Source: Sphingobacterium sp. UBA1575
GTDB lineage: Bacteria > Bacteroidota > Bacteroidia > Sphingobacteriales > Sphingobacteriaceae
Assembly: GCA_002322865.1 (NCBI GenBank)
Contig: DCOH01000048.1
Coordinates: forward strand, 72,184 to 77,234
DNA length: 5,051 bases
Direction of reading: 5' to 3'
The notes below the pieces were generated by a model that was not told the origin of the DNA, made no database searches, and was given only the letters and a program-made list of their open reading frames with translations. The translations under genes were made by a program, and so were the position numbers. Positions 4,184 through 5,051 of the stretch are shown here, piece by piece (positions within the stretch are counted from its first letter, which is position 1; each line of letters begins with the position of its first letter).

Positions 4184-5051
4184 ATGGAAAATAAACGTAT
4201 AAATGGGAATGATTTATTAGCCTTAGGTTATAAAGAAAACCGTGCATTAGGTATAGCCTTAAAGATCAATAGCAAGCGTCACGGGTTAAAGCGGGAGGAA
4301 ATGCTACAGAAATTTAAAGAGGTATTAGCTGATCCGGAATCCTTTTCGGAAGATGCGATTTTCGAACCTTTGGCGAAAGCCTTATTATTTCCCGAGGAAA
4401 AGGATACCAGCATCATTCCATTAAAGGAGTCAATGGGTGCCTATGCCGTATATGGGGAAGAACATATTGAAGAGGGTGCAAAAAAGCAGATGGATGTTGC
4501 CATGCGATTACCGGTGTCGGTAGCGGGTGCCTTGATGCCTGATGCCCACCTGGGATATGGCTTACCTATCGGTGGGGTATTGGCAACTGAAAATGCCATT
4601 ATTCCTTATGCTGTAGGGGTGGATATTGGATGTCGAATGGCCTTATCCATCTTTGATATGGAAGATGTTGCCTTACTGGAAAAACACGATTGGCTTAAAA
4701 AGATCATCTTGCAGAACACCCGATTTGGAGCTGGAAATGGTTTTTTAAAGCATGAGCGATTGGATCATGAAGTGTTGGAAAACCCTTTATTCCAGGAAAT
4801 CCCCTTTATTTCGAATTTGAAGGATAAGGCTTGGACGCAGTTGGGGTCCTCAGGAGGAGGGAACCATTTCGTGGAATTTGGGTCGATCAATTTTGAGCAA
4901 GAGGATCAGGAATTAGGTATCCCTGCAGGGAAATACCTCGCATTGTTGACCCACTCCGGTTCTCGTGGACTTGGCGCTACCATTGCCGGACATTATACCA
5001 AATTGGCTAAAGAGCTGTGTAAACTCCCTTACCAAGCACAGCATTTAGCGT
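4184..5051 (+). CDS. rtcB: RtcB family RNA-splicing ligase, 5' part (truncated by the window end)
   Basis: The first 289 residues of RtcB are present; the rest, including the guanylylated histidine near the C-terminus, lies beyond the window. RtcB uses GTP and Mn2+ to join RNA 2',3'-cyclic-phosphate or 3'-phosphate ends to 5'-OH ends. Visible motifs are MPDAHLGYGLPIGGVLAT (118-135), VGVDIGC (144-150) with the metal-binding Cys150, SSGGGNHFVEFG (222-233) with Asn226 and His227 of the metal/GMP site, and THSGSRGLG (256-264) with His257. The usual Cys-Gly after VGVDIG is Cys-Arg here. The ATG at 4184 follows AAAGGAAA at a usable distance (AGGA at 4171-4174), and the frame is intact to the edge. 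It is downstream of the slipin gene and the tRNA-mimic RNA, which supports a role in tRNA or rRNA repair under stress. Confidence 0.97.
   Translation, partial: MENKRINGNDLLALGYKENRALGIALKINSKRHGLKREEMLQKFKEVLADPESFSEDAIFEPLAKALLFPEEKDTSIIPLKESMGAYAVYGEEHIEEGAKKQMDVAMRLPVSVAGALMPDAHLGYGLPIGGVLATENAIIPYAVGVDIGCRMALSIFDMEDVALLEKHDWLKKIILQNTRFGAGNGFLKHERLDHEVLENPLFQEIPFISNLKDKAWTQLGSSGGGNHFVEFGSINFEQEDQELGIPAGKYLALLTHSGSRGLGATIAGHYTKLAKELCKLPYQAQHLA

Overview
The window reads as chromosomal DNA of a Bacteroidota bacterium, most likely of the Sphingobacteriaceae (Sphingobacterium/Pedobacter type). The reasons are the moderately low GC, purine-poor ribosome-binding regions, promoter-like boxes that resemble the Bacteroidota TAnnTTTG -7 element, and the style of the encoded proteins. 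This placement is an inference from sequence character, not from a search.

Layout: positions 1-143 hold short tandem repeats. A leftward gene cluster follows on the minus strand, read from right to left: a WYL-domain transcription regulator at 2359-1313, a TetR-type regulator at 1306-641, and a RimJ/RimL-type GNAT N-acetyltransferase at 663-115. The WYL gene is cut into two in-frame halves by one TAG stop codon, directly followed by an ATG. Positions 2360-3027 lie between divergent transcription units and encode no convincing protein. They hold two copies of a 19-bp dyad that look like operators of a single regulator, promoter-like boxes, and about 400 nt of strongly structured RNA-like sequence. 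To the right, on the plus strand, come an SPFH/band-7 (slipin-like) protein at 3028-4122, a stem-loop, and the start of rtcB at 4184, which runs off the window end.

The central point is the RNA-repair theme. RtcB joins RNA ends carrying 2',3'-cyclic phosphate (or 3'-phosphate) to 5'-OH ends, as left by tRNA-cleaving toxins. Upstream, at 2710-2760, the DNA encodes a near-ideal T-arm, then an acceptor-like stem closed by a GAAA tetraloop, then a near-ideal D-arm. This is a circularly permuted tRNA mimic with almost all tertiary-contact bases in place. From memory, the closest known parallel is the tRNA-like module of bacterial Y RNAs (YrlA), which lie beside rtcB in the Salmonella rsr-yrl-rtcBA locus. 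No Ro60/TROVE gene is visible here.

Working model (inference): the WYL protein binds the paired dyads, controls both its own cluster and the divergent leader-slipin-rtcB unit, and responds to RNA damage. The tRNA-mimic RNA is either a 5' leader of the slipin-rtcB mRNA or a separate or processed noncoding RNA. The slipin-like protein may scaffold or recruit the ligase.
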